DNA from: JALOLV01 sp046295175
GTDB taxonomy: Bacteria > Bacteroidota > Bacteroidia > Cytophagales > Spirosomataceae
DNA: 64,000 bases
Direction of reading: 5' to 3'
Assembly: GCA_046295175.1 (NCBI GenBank)
Contig: JBKBNY010000006.1
Span: 186,001-250,000 of the forward strand
The notes beneath the pieces were generated by a model. The model had not been told where the DNA came from. It saw only the letters and a program-made list of their open reading frames with translations, and made no database searches. Below are positions 53,908 through 63,277 of the stretch, in pieces. Each line of letters opens with the position of its first letter. Position 1 is the first letter of the stretch. A program made the position numbers and the translations under genes.

Positions 53908-55317
53908 ATGCTTACTTTTTTTAGATTTAATACTGCATTTCATATATTATCTTTATTGTTGCTGATTCTACTCATCAAGATTCCGTTTGCAGGCGATAAA
54001 CTACCCATTTTATTACCCGAACTCGAATGGATGTTGGTTGGTCAGAAAATGCACGAAGGACAAGCTCTCTACAAAGAAATCTGGACGAGTGTTAGTCCGC
54101 TTTCGGCAATGGTTTATTATTTTATTGATGTAGCTTTTGGGCGTTCGCAGTTTGTGTATGAATTTATTGCTGTTTTGGTAACGTTTCTGCAAGCCATTTA
54201 CTTTACGTTTATTGTCAATACCCGTAATTCATTCCTCGAAAAAAACTACGCACCGGGCTTGGTTTATGTTTTATTGATGAATCTTTCATTCGATATGACA
54301 AAGCTCTCTCCTGCCCTACTTTCTACGACTTTTCTGTTGTTTGCATTTAATAAATTAATCAAACAAATGGAACGCCGCGAAGGGGTTTCGGATGAGGTTT
54401 TTGAGGTTGGATTATACATTGGTTTTGCTTCGTTGTTTCATAATCCAACAATCATATTTATCGTTTGGGCCGTTGTGGCATTGTTATTCTTTACAAATGC
54501 CAACTTACGACAACATTTTCTATCGCTATTAGGGTTTGTTTTGCCGCTCTTTATGGCAGGTTTGTATTTTTATTACTATGATACATTCAACCAATTTCAA
54601 TACAATTGGCTTGGCGGTCTCTTTAAAATCCGAAATTATAGTTTAGAAGATTTCAAAAGTGCATTGATTGCCATCGCGATTCCAGTTTCGCTTTCGGTAT
54701 TAGGTTTTTTAAGATTGGTACGTGCCAATCGATATAACAGTTTTCAGCAACGTACCCAACAAATGATGCTTCTTTGGGCAATTACGGGTGTTTTGGCTTT
54801 ATTGCTCTCGCCAAACGTAGCACCCATGCAATTCATCATTTTTATTCCTTGTTTTGCGTTCTTGATTACGGGCTATTTCTTACACATGAAAGGTACAGCA
54901 GTACCCGAATTACTCTTTACAGGTCTATTTATTGCCATTTTATTTATTCAATATCAAGGAGTTAAGCCTGTTATGGGCAGCGGATACGAGCAGTTGACCG
55001 ATATGCGTGCAAAACCAATGGCGTTGCCAGAATTGATGAAGGACCAAAAAATGTTGATTATTGGGGATAGAATTGATGAGTATAAATATGGGCAAGCAGC
55101 AACGTGCTACCTAAACTGGGATTTATCAAAAATAGATTTGCAAAACCCCGATAACTACGAAAGCGTCATCAATATCTTTGATAATTTCAAGAAAGACCCT
55201 CCTACGCTGATTATTGACAAAGAAAATGTGATTCCGAAGATTTTTAAGAGAATTCCAGAATTGGCAAAAGATTATTCGGCAACCAATATTAAAGGAGTTT
55301 ATCAACGAAAGAGTTGA
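53908..55317 (+). CDS. Polytopic membrane protein, unknown function
   Basis: 469 aa with about eleven membrane segments in the first 350 residues and a soluble C-terminal domain (about 365-469, MLIIGDRIDEYKYGQAATCYLNWDLS). The N-terminal pattern with PELEWMLVGQKMHEGQALYKEIWTSV-type text after helix 1 recalls membrane glycosyltransferases of the GT-C type (a loop with acidic residues between helices 1 and 2), but a clear DxD motif is not seen. Other options include a gliding or envelope assembly factor. Single gene. Confidence 0.75.
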   Translation: MLTFFRFNTAFHILSLLLLILLIKIPFAGDKLPILLPELEWMLVGQKMHEGQALYKEIWTSVSPLSAMVYYFIDVAFGRSQFVYEFIAVLVTFLQAIYFTFIVNTRNSFLEKNYAPGLVYVLLMNLSFDMTKLSPALLSTTFLLFAFNKLIKQMERREGVSDEVFEVGLYIGFASLFHNPTIIFIVWAVVALLFFTNANLRQHFLSLLGFVLPLFMAGLYFYYYDTFNQFQYNWLGGLFKIRNYSLEDFKSALIAIAIPVSLSVLGFLRLVRANRYNSFQQRTQQMMLLWAITGVLALLLSPNVAPMQFIIFIPCFAFLITGYFLHMKGTAVPELLFTGLFIAILFIQYQGVKPVMGSGYEQLTDMRAKPMALPELMKDQKMLIIGDRIDEYKYGQAATCYLNWDLSKIDLQNPDNYESVINIFDNFKKDPPTLIIDKENVIPKIFKRIPELAKDYSATNIKGVYQRKS

Positions 55318-55320
55318 TTT

Positions 55321-55344
55321 GCTTGCAAGTTAAATCTTGCAAGC
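55321..55344. terminator. Hairpin between convergent genes
   Basis: Perfect 9-bp stem GCTTGCAAG/CTTGCAAGC (55321-55329 with 55336-55344) with a 6-nt AT loop, 4 bp after the stop of the membrane protein gene and 7 bp from the rpiB stop. Likely terminator for both. Confidence 0.7.
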
Positions 55345-55351
55345 AGACATT

Positions 55352-55783
55352 TTAGCAAGCTATTTTATCAACACGGCGTTGGTGTCTTCCGCCTTCAAAT
55401 TTAGTTTTTAAGAAAGTTTTCACGCATTCAATCGCCAGTTCTAAATCTATAAAACGTGCTGGTAAGCAGATGATATTGGCATCGTTATGAAGTCGAATCA
55501 ATTCGGCTACTTCGGTGTTCCAAACCAAACCCGCACGGATTCCTTTATGATGATTGGCTGTCATACAAACGCCATTTCCGCTACCGCAAATCAAAATCCC
55601 AAAATCGTATTTTCCTTCTTCGATTGCAGTTGCCAATGGGTGAACCGAATCTGGATAATCGAAAGATTCGGGCTTATATGGGCCAAAATCAGCCGTATCG
55701 TAGTTTTGTTCTTGTAAATAATTCAAGATTACTTTCTTGTATTCAAATCCGGCATGGTCGCCACCGATTGCTACTCTTAACAT
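55352..55783 (-). CDS. rpiB: Ribose 5-phosphate isomerase B
   Basis: 143 aa RpiB/LacAB family. Interconverts ribose 5-phosphate and ribulose 5-phosphate. GGDHAGFEYK at the N-terminus, the catalytic cysteine in ILICGSGNGVCM, and NDANIICLPARF. Together with the ribokinase 4 kb away it could move scavenged ribose into the pentose phosphate pathway. Single gene with a TATATTTG -7-like box upstream. Confidence 0.97.
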   Translation of the reverse strand: MLRVAIGGDHAGFEYKKVILNYLQEQNYDTADFGPYKPESFDYPDSVHPLATAIEEGKYDFGILICGSGNGVCMTANHHKGIRAGLVWNTEVAELIRLHNDANIICLPARFIDLELAIECVKTFLKTKFEGGRHQRRVDKIAC

Positions 55784-55814
55784 TGTTTTTTTTGTTTTTT
55801 AGAACATTTTTTTG

Positions 55815-55822
55815 CAAATATA
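55815..55822 (-). promoter_or_regulatory. Candidate -7 box for rpiB
   Basis: TATATTTG on the minus strand, 31 bp upstream of the rpiB ATG. The nearest TTG is 13 nt away, shorter than usual. Confidence 0.35.
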
Positions 55823-55954
55823 CGTTTTCATTTTCCAATGTTATTCTAAAAATAGCATTGAAATAAAATTTAATTGATTTTCCAACTATACATTTACTTG
55901 ATTATAAGGTAATTACAAGTGATTTGTATTTAAAACAACAAAGCTATAAACCCA

Positions 55955-56683
55955 ATGACAGAAAAAGAATTTGAGCATCAAGAAGAAGAAAAAATAAGAG
56001 AAGCTTTTGAACAAAAAGATTGGAGTGAGATTCAGAGCAACGACTCTTGGATGATTTTTAAGGCAATTGGCGAATTTGTAAACGGTTTCGACCACCTCTC
56101 TAAAATCGGTCCATGTGTAACGATATACGGTTCGGCTCGTACAAAACCCGACCACAAATACTATAAAATGGCCGAAGATATTGCGGGTAGATTAGTAAAA
56201 AAAGGTTACGGTGTGATAACAGGTGGTGGCCCAGGAATCATGGAGGCAGGCAACAAAGGTGCCAGCAAAAAAGGCGGGAAATCGGTGGGTTTGAACATCA
56301 AATTACCATTTGAGCAAGTACCAAACAAATACGTTGACCCCGATAAAAGTATCAATTTCGATTACTTTTTTGCACGAAAAGTGTGTTTTATGAAGTATTC
56401 GCAAGGGTTTATTGTAATGCCTGGTGGATTTGGTACTTTGGATGAGCTTTTTGAGTCACTCACTTTGATTCAGACAAAGAAAATCGCACGTTTCCCAATT
56501 ATTCTGGTAAGTACCGATTACTGGAAACCTATGCTCGATTGGCTCACAAATGTGATGTGCGAACAAGAACGCAATATTAATCCAGAAGATTTGAATCTCA
56601 TAAAATTAGTAGATACCGCTGAAGATGCTGTAAAAGAAATCGAAAGGTTCTACGGCAAATATTTATTGAAACCAAACTTCTAA
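55955..56683 (+). CDS. LOG-family protein (TIGR00730 type)
   Basis: 242 aa. LOG signatures: VTIYGSARTKPDHKYY, VITGGGPGIMEAGNKGASK and MPGGFGTLDELFESL. The PGGxGTxxE motif is the nucleotide and active-site signature of LOG proteins, which are 5'-monophosphate phosphoribohydrolases; a function on AMP or related nucleotides is inferred. A charged N-terminal extension (1-45) precedes the core. Cytoplasmic, single gene. Confidence 0.93.
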   Translation: MTEKEFEHQEEEKIREAFEQKDWSEIQSNDSWMIFKAIGEFVNGFDHLSKIGPCVTIYGSARTKPDHKYYKMAEDIAGRLVKKGYGVITGGGPGIMEAGNKGASKKGGKSVGLNIKLPFEQVPNKYVDPDKSINFDYFFARKVCFMKYSQGFIVMPGGFGTLDELFESLTLIQTKKIARFPIILVSTDYWKPMLDWLTNVMCEQERNINPEDLNLIKLVDTAEDAVKEIERFYGKYLLKPNF

Positions 56684-56698
56684 TTTTCAGAAATTATG

Positions 56699-56732
56699 AA
56701 TGAGGCACGACCAAAAAGTCGTGCCTCATTTG
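56699..56732. terminator. Terminator after the LOG-family gene
   Basis: Perfect 13-bp stem AATGAGGCACGAC/GTCGTGCCTCATT (56699-56711 with 56718-56730) with a 6-nt loop. Lies between convergent genes and probably serves both. Confidence 0.88.
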
Positions 56733-56735
56733 CTC

Positions 56736-57068
56736 TTAATTAAAACTATATTCTCGTACTTTACCCCTTGTTACTTGCACGTAATATGAAAGGTTGTTTA
56801 ACCTAAAGATGTAGGTAGCTTCATTTAAGTCAGAAAAATTAATGATGAAAGGTCCAGAAAACTCTGGAACTTGTCCTGACTTAATCGCAAAGGGAAATAT
56901 TCCGTTACCGGTATAGATTGGATTAGGGTACAATTGGTATCCAGCTCCACTATAATTACTACCCAAAGTAATTTTTAATCCTCCCGTAGGTTCAATAACC
57001 TCCTCTTTACAAGCAGATGTAATGGTCATCAAAAAGATGACTAACGTAGTCAATTTTAGCTTTTTCAT
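56736..57068 (-). CDS. Small lipoprotein, unknown function
   Basis: 110 aa. Signal sequence with lipobox TSAC at C20 and the following KEEV, so a lipid-anchored protein. The mature part is a small beta-rich domain (QLYPNPIYTGNGIFPFAI, ATYIFRLNNLSYYVQVTRG) resembling a T9SS-type sorting-domain fold (YPNP, the tail ending in YYVQV), although here it is the whole protein. 60 bp downstream of the cyanophycinase-like gene on the same strand, so possibly co-transcribed. Confidence 0.7.
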   Translation of the reverse strand: MKKLKLTTLVIFLMTITSACKEEVIEPTGGLKITLGSNYSGAGYQLYPNPIYTGNGIFPFAIKSGQVPEFSGPFIINFSDLNEATYIFRLNNLSYYVQVTRGKVREYSFN

Positions 57069-57128
57069 TTTCTTGGATTCTGTTTTCTGTTAAAACGAGA
57101 ATCAACGCATAATGGTTGTAGAAACTCA

Positions 57129-58151
57129 CTACTTTTCTGTCAATTTTCCATCAGTAACCGAGTACGAATAAGCGGTACCCCCATCCAATTTCCAAGTTTT
57201 TGCCTCGAAACGTCCATTCCCTTCTAAACTTCCACTAATTTTATATGCTTTTACAGTGTTCCATGAAAGTTTTTCACCGATTTGGCATTTATCAGGCTTA
57301 GAGCCATCACTATCCAAAAAATAAGCATCATTTATCCCATAAACTTTACCGATTCCATTTTCATCAATACAAACTGCCGTTTGCTCGTCAACGCCGATTC
57401 CCCTTGCATTTTTCAAACCAAAATCCTTCGCCATGCGAGCCAAAAACACAATGTGGCGTCCTTGACGACTCCGTTGGGTATAATGCGAGTCTGTGATGGT
57501 ATTTGCTAAAAATTTACAATTGATAAAATCACTTTTCCCAATGGTAACATTTTCATTATAAGGATTTTCGAGGGCTTCGAGTGAAGTAACCGTATCGTTT
57601 CGGGCATCAAAATAAAATTCTCCTAAAATCGCTAAACCAGCACTTGTACCACCAATTGGCACTTTTTTTTCATTGATGAGATAATTGAGAGCATCTTCGA
57701 CTGGTGAATCTTTCCAGTATTTGACATAGTTCCACTGGTCGCCACCTGCAATGAATAATGCCTCCGCATTTCGGATTTTTTTGGCGACTTCGGGTAAATA
57801 AGATTTATCTCGACTATCCAGCATTAATGTTTCGACCGAGTTTACCTTGTGCAAATCAAACATAAATTTATTGTAGCCATCGGCACCCGAAGAGCGAATC
57901 ACGACAACATCACCGCCCCCACTTCTTTCCAAAAACCATTTAATCGCAACTTCGACATCTTTGCTGCCCCCCATCAAAAGAAAACCACCTTTGGTTTTGG
58001 TTTCGACATTGCTCGAATCTCCTACAAGGTACGTTTTTAGAGAAGGCTCTGTGGTTACAGTTTCCTTTTCGATAGTTGTGCATGAATTGATGCTCGAATA
58101 AAACCCGAGTGGAACGATTAAAGCTGCGATTTGTAATTTAAAAAATGACAT
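57129..58151 (-). CDS. Cyanophycinase-like S51 peptidase, predicted lipoprotein
   Basis: 340 aa from the ATG at 58151. An in-frame ATG at 58184 overlaps the upstream gene and hides the signal. N-terminal hydrophobic signal with a lipobox-like INSC at C24. S51 family features: IGGTSAGLAILGE with catalytic S170, IAGGDQWNYVKYW, and SHYTQRSRQGRHIVFLARM. The family includes cyanophycinase, which degrades the Asp-Arg polymer cyanophycin, and related dipeptidases. An exported lipoprotein form suggests use of external polymer or peptides; no cyanophycin synthetase is in the window. Confidence 0.9.
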   Translation of the reverse strand: MSFFKLQIAALIVPLGFYSSINSCTTIEKETVTTEPSLKTYLVGDSSNVETKTKGGFLLMGGSKDVEVAIKWFLERSGGGDVVVIRSSGADGYNKFMFDLHKVNSVETLMLDSRDKSYLPEVAKKIRNAEALFIAGGDQWNYVKYWKDSPVEDALNYLINEKKVPIGGTSAGLAILGEFYFDARNDTVTSLEALENPYNENVTIGKSDFINCKFLANTITDSHYTQRSRQGRHIVFLARMAKDFGLKNARGIGVDEQTAVCIDENGIGKVYGINDAYFLDSDGSKPDKCQIGEKLSWNTVKAYKISGSLEGNGRFEAKTWKLDGGTAYSYSVTDGKLTEK

Positions 58152-58156
58152 AAAAT

Positions 58157-59620
58157 CTAAATTTTGAGGTGTAAATCCACCCATTTATTAAGTGATAGTT
58201 TACGAATAATTGATTGGTTATAAGGATTTTCGGCAATAGATTTATATTCTTTTTGTAATCGAATTGATAATTTTTTGTCGTTAAGAATATTCCTAAAAAC
58301 TTTGATAATGAATTGCTCGATGGCGTAAAACCGTTTCTCTAATTTCAATTTCCGTTCGAGCGATTGTAAGGCGTAAGTCAAATAATCAAAATTACGGAGT
58401 TCGTAGTGTATCATCAAATTCAAGATTCGACATTCAGAGTATTGCGATGCACTCAAAACTTTCAAATATTCATCAAAAATAAAGTTTACTTCTTTGAGTG
58501 CCAAAGAATACTTTTTAGCAAAATACAACAGTCGAGCATTGGCAAATCTGAATTCAACTTGCAATCCACTCGGTAGTTGCTGGGTCATTTTTTTAATATC
58601 TTCAACTGAATCATTCCAAAAAATTACAGCTTTTTCAATCTCTTTTTGAGCGATTAATTGATTGATTCGATGAATAAAATGTAAGGTTTTACCTACTGCC
58701 GAAACATTTTTGAATTCAAGAGCAATTGTTGCTAAAGCTTCCAGAAAGAAGTCTATGTCAGACAGCCGCTCCATTTCGGTCAAATCCGTCAAAATTCCAT
58801 CCAACACATAAATGTAATTGATTGGGTTATCAGACCAAAGTTCGGGATTCTTCCGAAATAAATCGTTCAGTTCATAATAAACCTGTAAACTCCCTTTGTG
58901 CGAGCCAATCATCATAAAATAGGCCGACTGAAAATTAAGGTGTAGTTTCTGCGATTCAAATGATTTTAAGCGTGATTTCTGTAAAATTTGGGTTTCTTCG
59001 AGCAGCAAATCATTCAATTTATCTTTGCCCTCTTTGCTCCTGACAATACCATTTCGTAAATACCTAAATAACAAAATCTCGTAAAGCGAAGCATGTTCGT
59101 GTAGTAATAATTCGTGTTTAATAATCTCTTTAAGCTGAGTTTGCTTTTGAATTAGTTGATTTTCGTCTAAGTTATTGAACTGAGAACGTACTAAGTTTTG
59201 GAGTTCAAGCCTTGCCAAAATCTGAAAATAAGTATATTTTTCGTACTTCAAGGCCATCTTTTGGGCTTTTTCGAGTTGTTCTTCGTATAATTTGAGATGA
59301 CCTTTGGCAAACAAAATTTTGCAGTCGTTTACCAGATTGCTCAATTTGTTCTCTACATTGTTTTCCTCCTCAAAAAGCCTTAGCGACTTCATCAATAGTT
59401 TGTAGAGGTACTTACGAGCAGGTTCAATTGAGTCACCCTTGAATACATTTTTGAGTTTAATTTTTAAGGATTCATCAAAGTGTTTCGACTCGTCAAGCAA
59501 CTCGTATAGTATCACAAAGCCTTTTTCGCCACTGTGCATTTGCGTTAATAATTTGAAATACCGCTTTTCTGACTTCGTAAATGACTTTATTAGATTAAAA
59601 AGTAATTCGATTTTATTCAT
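58157..59620 (-). CDS. Helical-repeat protein, unknown function
   Basis: 487 aa, almost entirely alpha-helical and rich in Lys, Leu and Glu, with antiparallel helical hairpins that look like TPR or SEL1-type repeats (ILYELLDESKHFDESLKIKLK-like units, YHLARLELQNL-like units). The start MNKIELLFNLIKSFTKSEKRYFKLL begins a motif common in Bacteroidota proteins of unknown role. No signal or membrane segment. The cyanophycinase-like gene starts 5 bp after its stop, so the two are likely one transcript. Confidence 0.75.
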   Translation of the reverse strand: MNKIELLFNLIKSFTKSEKRYFKLLTQMHSGEKGFVILYELLDESKHFDESLKIKLKNVFKGDSIEPARKYLYKLLMKSLRLFEEENNVENKLSNLVNDCKILFAKGHLKLYEEQLEKAQKMALKYEKYTYFQILARLELQNLVRSQFNNLDENQLIQKQTQLKEIIKHELLLHEHASLYEILLFRYLRNGIVRSKEGKDKLNDLLLEETQILQKSRLKSFESQKLHLNFQSAYFMMIGSHKGSLQVYYELNDLFRKNPELWSDNPINYIYVLDGILTDLTEMERLSDIDFFLEALATIALEFKNVSAVGKTLHFIHRINQLIAQKEIEKAVIFWNDSVEDIKKMTQQLPSGLQVEFRFANARLLYFAKKYSLALKEVNFIFDEYLKVLSASQYSECRILNLMIHYELRNFDYLTYALQSLERKLKLEKRFYAIEQFIIKVFRNILNDKKLSIRLQKEYKSIAENPYNQSIIRKLSLNKWVDLHLKI

Positions 59621-59725
59621 AGAAATAGCTATAACTATTAGTTTTTTATTTAAATATGAGAAAAATATTGATAAATATATTAAAATAATAATTTTTAGAA
59701 GTAACTAAAACTGAACAAATTTATC

Positions 59726-59757
59726 TTGAAAATTAGAATTATTTTTAGATATTTTTG
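59726..59757 (+). promoter_or_regulatory. Promoter of the ribokinase operon
   Basis: TTG at 59726-59728, 21-nt spacer, TATTTTTG at 59750-59757. Predicted start about 59760, leader about 23 nt. Confidence 0.5.
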
Positions 59758-59782
59758 TATGTGTCAATTCTAATCCAAATCA

Positions 59783-60679
59783 ATGAAAAAAATAATTGTA
59801 GTTGGGAGTTCAAATACCGATATGGTTATAAAAGCAAAAAAGCTACCTGCCCCTGGCGAGACCGTCATTGGAGGTGATTTTTTGATGAATGCTGGTGGAA
59901 AAGGTGCAAATCAGGCGGTTACGGCTGCTCGGCTAAATTGTAAAACTATATTTGTTTGCAAAATCGGTAATGACATTTTTGGCAAGCAGGCTCTTCAACA
60001 ATTTGAACAAGAGGGAATTCAAACCGACTATGTTTTTACAGATTCTGAACACCCATCGGGGGTTGCTCTCATTAATGTTGATGCAAAGGGCGAAAACTGC
60101 ATTACAGTTGCCCCTGGAGCCAATGCTCACCTCTCAACAAAAGACATAGACAAAGCAGCCGCAGTTTTTGAAAAAGATGATATTCTACTGCTCCAACTCG
60201 AAACACCTATCGAAACAGTAGAATATACCATTAAAAAAGCGAGCGAATCGGGTCTGAAAGTAATTTTGAACCCTGCACCAGCGGCAAAGTTATCGTCATC
60301 GGTTTTCAAATACTTTTATGCCATAACTCCAAACGAAACCGAAGCGGAAATCTTAACTGGAATCAAAGTAACAGACCTCGAATCGGCCAAAAACGCCGCC
60401 ACCGCATTTATTGAGAAAGGAGTCGCAAACGTAGTAATAACTTTGGGAGCAAAGGGGGCTTACCTTAAAACAAGCGATTTTGAGGGGATAATCGAAGCAC
60501 CGAAAGTTGAAGCCACCGATACAACAGCCGCCGGAGATTGCTTTAGCGGGGCATTATCGGTAGCTATTTCGGAAGAAAAACCACTCACCGAGGCAGTTAA
60601 ATTTGCCTGTAAAGCGGCCTCGATTGCGGTTACACGCATGGGGGCTCAGGCTTCAATTCCGTTTAGGTCAGAGATATAA
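59783..60679 (+). CDS. rbsK: Ribokinase
   Basis: 298 aa PfkB-family kinase making ribose 5-phosphate. N-terminal VVGSSNTDMVIKA, substrate-binding NAGGKGANQAV (G38-K40 region), and the catalytic DTTAAGDCFSGAL loop, a minor variant of DTxGAGD with the base Asp kept. Cytoplasmic. First gene of the rus-like ribose operon; the next gene starts 21 bp downstream. Confidence 0.97.
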   Translation: MKKIIVVGSSNTDMVIKAKKLPAPGETVIGGDFLMNAGGKGANQAVTAARLNCKTIFVCKIGNDIFGKQALQQFEQEGIQTDYVFTDSEHPSGVALINVDAKGENCITVAPGANAHLSTKDIDKAAAVFEKDDILLLQLETPIETVEYTIKKASESGLKVILNPAPAAKLSSSVFKYFYAITPNETEAEILTGIKVTDLESAKNAATAFIEKGVANVVITLGAKGAYLKTSDFEGIIEAPKVEATDTTAAGDCFSGALSVAISEEKPLTEAVKFACKAASIAVTRMGAQASIPFRSEI

Positions 60680-60700
60680 AATCATTCAACCAAATACACT

Positions 60701-61645
60701 ATGAAACAAAAACTAATCATTTTTTTATTCTTAATTTCATTATTTACTCAAGCCCAAACCCGCCAAAAAGTAATCTTTGATTGCGATTTAGGCGATGACA
60801 TTGATGATGCTTTTGCTTTGGCAATGTTGCTAACCAACCAAGACAAACTCGAAATCTTGGGAATAACCACTTGCTACGGACGAACCGATGACCGTGCAAA
60901 AGTTGCCCTCAAAATGCTTTATGAAACAGGTCAAGATAAGATTCCGGTGGCTTTGGGAAGAAATACATCCAATACAGATGCTCGTGCCAATTGGTACGCC
61001 GAACAATTTTACTGGGCAAAAGATTTCAACAAACTTCAACCCATCAAACAATCGGCGACTGATTTTATCATCGAAAACCTCAAAAAATACCCAAATGAGG
61101 TCATAATCATTTCGGTTGGACCAGTTACCAATATGGCCGATGTCATTGATAAAGACCCCAACGCACTCAAAATGGCTAAAAAGATTTATGCCATGTTTGG
61201 TTCGTTTTATATCGGTTACGCAACCCACCCAACCATTGACGCCGAGTGGAATGTAAAAGTTGATATTCCAGCTTCTAAAAAATTTGTCAATTCGGGGGCC
61301 GATATTGTTTATGCAGGATTAGACGTAACTGCAATGGTAAAACTTGATAAAGCTAAACGTGATATTTTATTGATGCGTCAGTCGGTGCTGACCAATGCAC
61401 TTTCGGGGCTTTATATTTTGTGGAACAATGAAACGCCAACGCTTTTCGACCCCGTGGCAATCGGAATGATTATTTATCCCGAATTATTCAAAACTAAAAA
61501 AGTAAATATTTCGGTCGATGATAAAGGCTATACGATTGTTGATGAAACCAAACCACCTAATGCTGAAATAGGCGTTAAAATTGATTCAAACGAATTCATC
61601 AAACGAATCATGAAAAGCTATTTGCATCAGAATTTAGAAAGATGA
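60701..61645 (+). CDS. Secreted nucleoside hydrolase
   Basis: 314 aa IunH-type enzyme with a signal peptide (1-19, TQAQT). The calcium-binding active site reads DCDLGDDIDDAFAL (D27, D29, D32-D33, D35-D36), and a second Asp comes at AEWNVKVD. It cleaves ribonucleosides to base plus ribose, in the periplasm. Orthologues in the Bacteroides thetaiotaomicron rus locus are called RusNH; the same role is inferred here. Confidence 0.92.
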   Translation: MKQKLIIFLFLISLFTQAQTRQKVIFDCDLGDDIDDAFALAMLLTNQDKLEILGITTCYGRTDDRAKVALKMLYETGQDKIPVALGRNTSNTDARANWYAEQFYWAKDFNKLQPIKQSATDFIIENLKKYPNEVIIISVGPVTNMADVIDKDPNALKMAKKIYAMFGSFYIGYATHPTIDAEWNVKVDIPASKKFVNSGADIVYAGLDVTAMVKLDKAKRDILLMRQSVLTNALSGLYILWNNETPTLFDPVAIGMIIYPELFKTKKVNISVDDKGYTIVDETKPPNAEIGVKIDSNEFIKRIMKSYLHQNLER

Positions 61646-61656
61646 AACTTAATTAC

Positions 61657-61681
61657 GAATTACGATTGACGAATTACGATT
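61657..61681. repeat. Short direct repeat in the ribose operon
   Basis: GAATTACGATT occurs at 61657-61667 and 61671-61681, 14 nt apart, in the gap before the ADP-ribosylglycohydrolase gene. Related ATTTACGATTGAT-like text lies near 16.1 kb. Confidence 0.5.
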
Positions 61682-61723
61682 TGATTTCTAACTTATTCTC
61701 TTGAAGCTCTAATTTCAACCCCT

Positions 61724-63277
61724 ATGAAAAAAATACTCATTTTATTTTTAAGCATTTCTGCATTTGCTCAACAAAAAACGCTAACACTTACAAAAGCTCA
61801 ACTCAAAGATAAAATCATGGGCGGATGGGCCGGACAAACCATTGGCGTTACGTTTGGTGGGCCAGTGGAGTTTCGTTACAATGGCACAATTATCAACGAA
61901 TACCATCCGATTCCGTGGTATGATGGCTATTTAAAGAAAACGATGCTCAATAACGCTGGTCTGTACGATGATTTGTACATGGATTTGACTTTTGTTGACG
62001 TCTTCGAAAAAGAAGGTTTCGATGCACCAATCGAATCACACGCCAAGGCGTATGCCAATGCAGGTTATGCACTTTGGCACGCCAATCAAGCAGGACGATA
62101 CAATATTTTGCACGGAATCATGCCGCCAGCTTCGGGACACTGGATTAATAACCCACACGCCGATTGTATTGATTACCAGATAGAATGTGATTTTGCAGGA
62201 TTAATGTCGCCTGGTATGCCCAATACTGCCTCAAAGATTTCGGATAAAATCGGACATATCATGAACTACGGTGATGGCTATTTTGGTGGTGTTTATTTGG
62301 GTGCTTGCTACACGCTCGCCTTCACTTCAAAAGACATTAAATACATTGTCAATGAGGCATTGAAGACGATTCCGAAAGAAAGTAATTACTATAAATGTAT
62401 TGCCGATGTCATCAAATGGCATCAAATGTATCCGACCGACTGGAAGAAAACTTGGTTTTTGCTGCAAGACAAATGGACACAAGACATTGGCTGCCCCGAT
62501 GGTGTTTTTGCACCTTTTAATATTGATGCTACTATCAATTCGGCTTATGTAGTTTTGGGATTGCTTTACGGAAACGGAGATTTCACAAAAACTATGGAAA
62601 TCACAACTCGTTGCGGTCAAGATGCCGACTGTAATCCATCATCGGCAGGTGGAATTTTAGGAACGGTATTGGGGTATTCAAAAATTCCTGACTATTGGAA
62701 AATGGGCCTCAAAGAAGCCGAGGATATTGATTTCAAATACACAACTATTTCACTTTCAGATGTTTACGAAATCGGAACAAAACACGCTTTGATGAATATC
62801 GAACGCAACGGCGGAAAAATCGTAGGCGATAAAGTAATGATTCCGATTCAAACGCCAGTTCCAGTAAAAATGGAAAAGAGTTTTGAAGGAACCTATCCAG
62901 TTGATAAAATATTCGTTTCAAAAACACTCAAAGACGAATATTCATTCGATTTTGAAGGAACGGGTTTCGTAGTGAAAGGAGAAACTGCCAAATGGGCTTC
63001 TGAGAGTACGCTTAATTTTCAGGTTGAGTTGTATCTCGATGGCAATAAAATCGAAACGGCAGCCTTACCAACGAGTTTTAAAGAACGCCGACACGAGTTA
63101 TTCTGGAAATATCTTTTACCAAAAGGAAAACATACGGTTAAACTCAAACTTTTGAATCCAAGCGATGAACACGAATGTCGAATTTCAGAGGTTTTAATAT
63201 ACAGTGATGCCCCAAACAGCGATACCAACCAAACGATTTATCGCTTTGGGCAAAAGAAAATTCCTTTAAAACAGTAG
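61724..63277 (+). CDS. Secreted ADP-ribosylglycohydrolase family protein
   Basis: 517 aa with a signal peptide (1-15, AFAQQ). ADP-ribosylglycohydrolase signatures: GGWAGQTIGVTFGGP, YDDLYMDLTFVDVFE (DD at 82-83, D87) and CGQDADCNPSSAGG (about 297-310), the two magnesium-site motifs. The C-terminal beta domain (about 385-517) looks like a carbohydrate-binding module. Predicted periplasmic glycohydrolase releasing ribose from ADP-ribosyl or nucleoside substrates. It corresponds to RusGH in Bacteroides by position and family. Confidence 0.92.
   Translation: MKKILILFLSISAFAQQKTLTLTKAQLKDKIMGGWAGQTIGVTFGGPVEFRYNGTIINEYHPIPWYDGYLKKTMLNNAGLYDDLYMDLTFVDVFEKEGFDAPIESHAKAYANAGYALWHANQAGRYNILHGIMPPASGHWINNPHADCIDYQIECDFAGLMSPGMPNTASKISDKIGHIMNYGDGYFGGVYLGACYTLAFTSKDIKYIVNEALKTIPKESNYYKCIADVIKWHQMYPTDWKKTWFLLQDKWTQDIGCPDGVFAPFNIDATINSAYVVLGLLYGNGDFTKTMEITTRCGQDADCNPSSAGGILGTVLGYSKIPDYWKMGLKEAEDIDFKYTTISLSDVYEIGTKHALMNIERNGGKIVGDKVMIPIQTPVPVKMEKSFEGTYPVDKIFVSKTLKDEYSFDFEGTGFVVKGETAKWASESTLNFQVELYLDGNKIETAALPTSFKERRHELFWKYLLPKGKHTVKLKLLNPSDEHECRISEVLIYSDAPNSDTNQTIYRFGQKKIPLKQ

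Noticed and set aside
61..63277. PARP and ADP-ribosylglycohydrolase as a writer/eraser pair
   Set aside because: They lie 60 kb apart, and the glycohydrolase has a signal peptide and sits in a ribose operon, so it acts outside the cytoplasm. The PARP has no signal. A functional pair is not supported.
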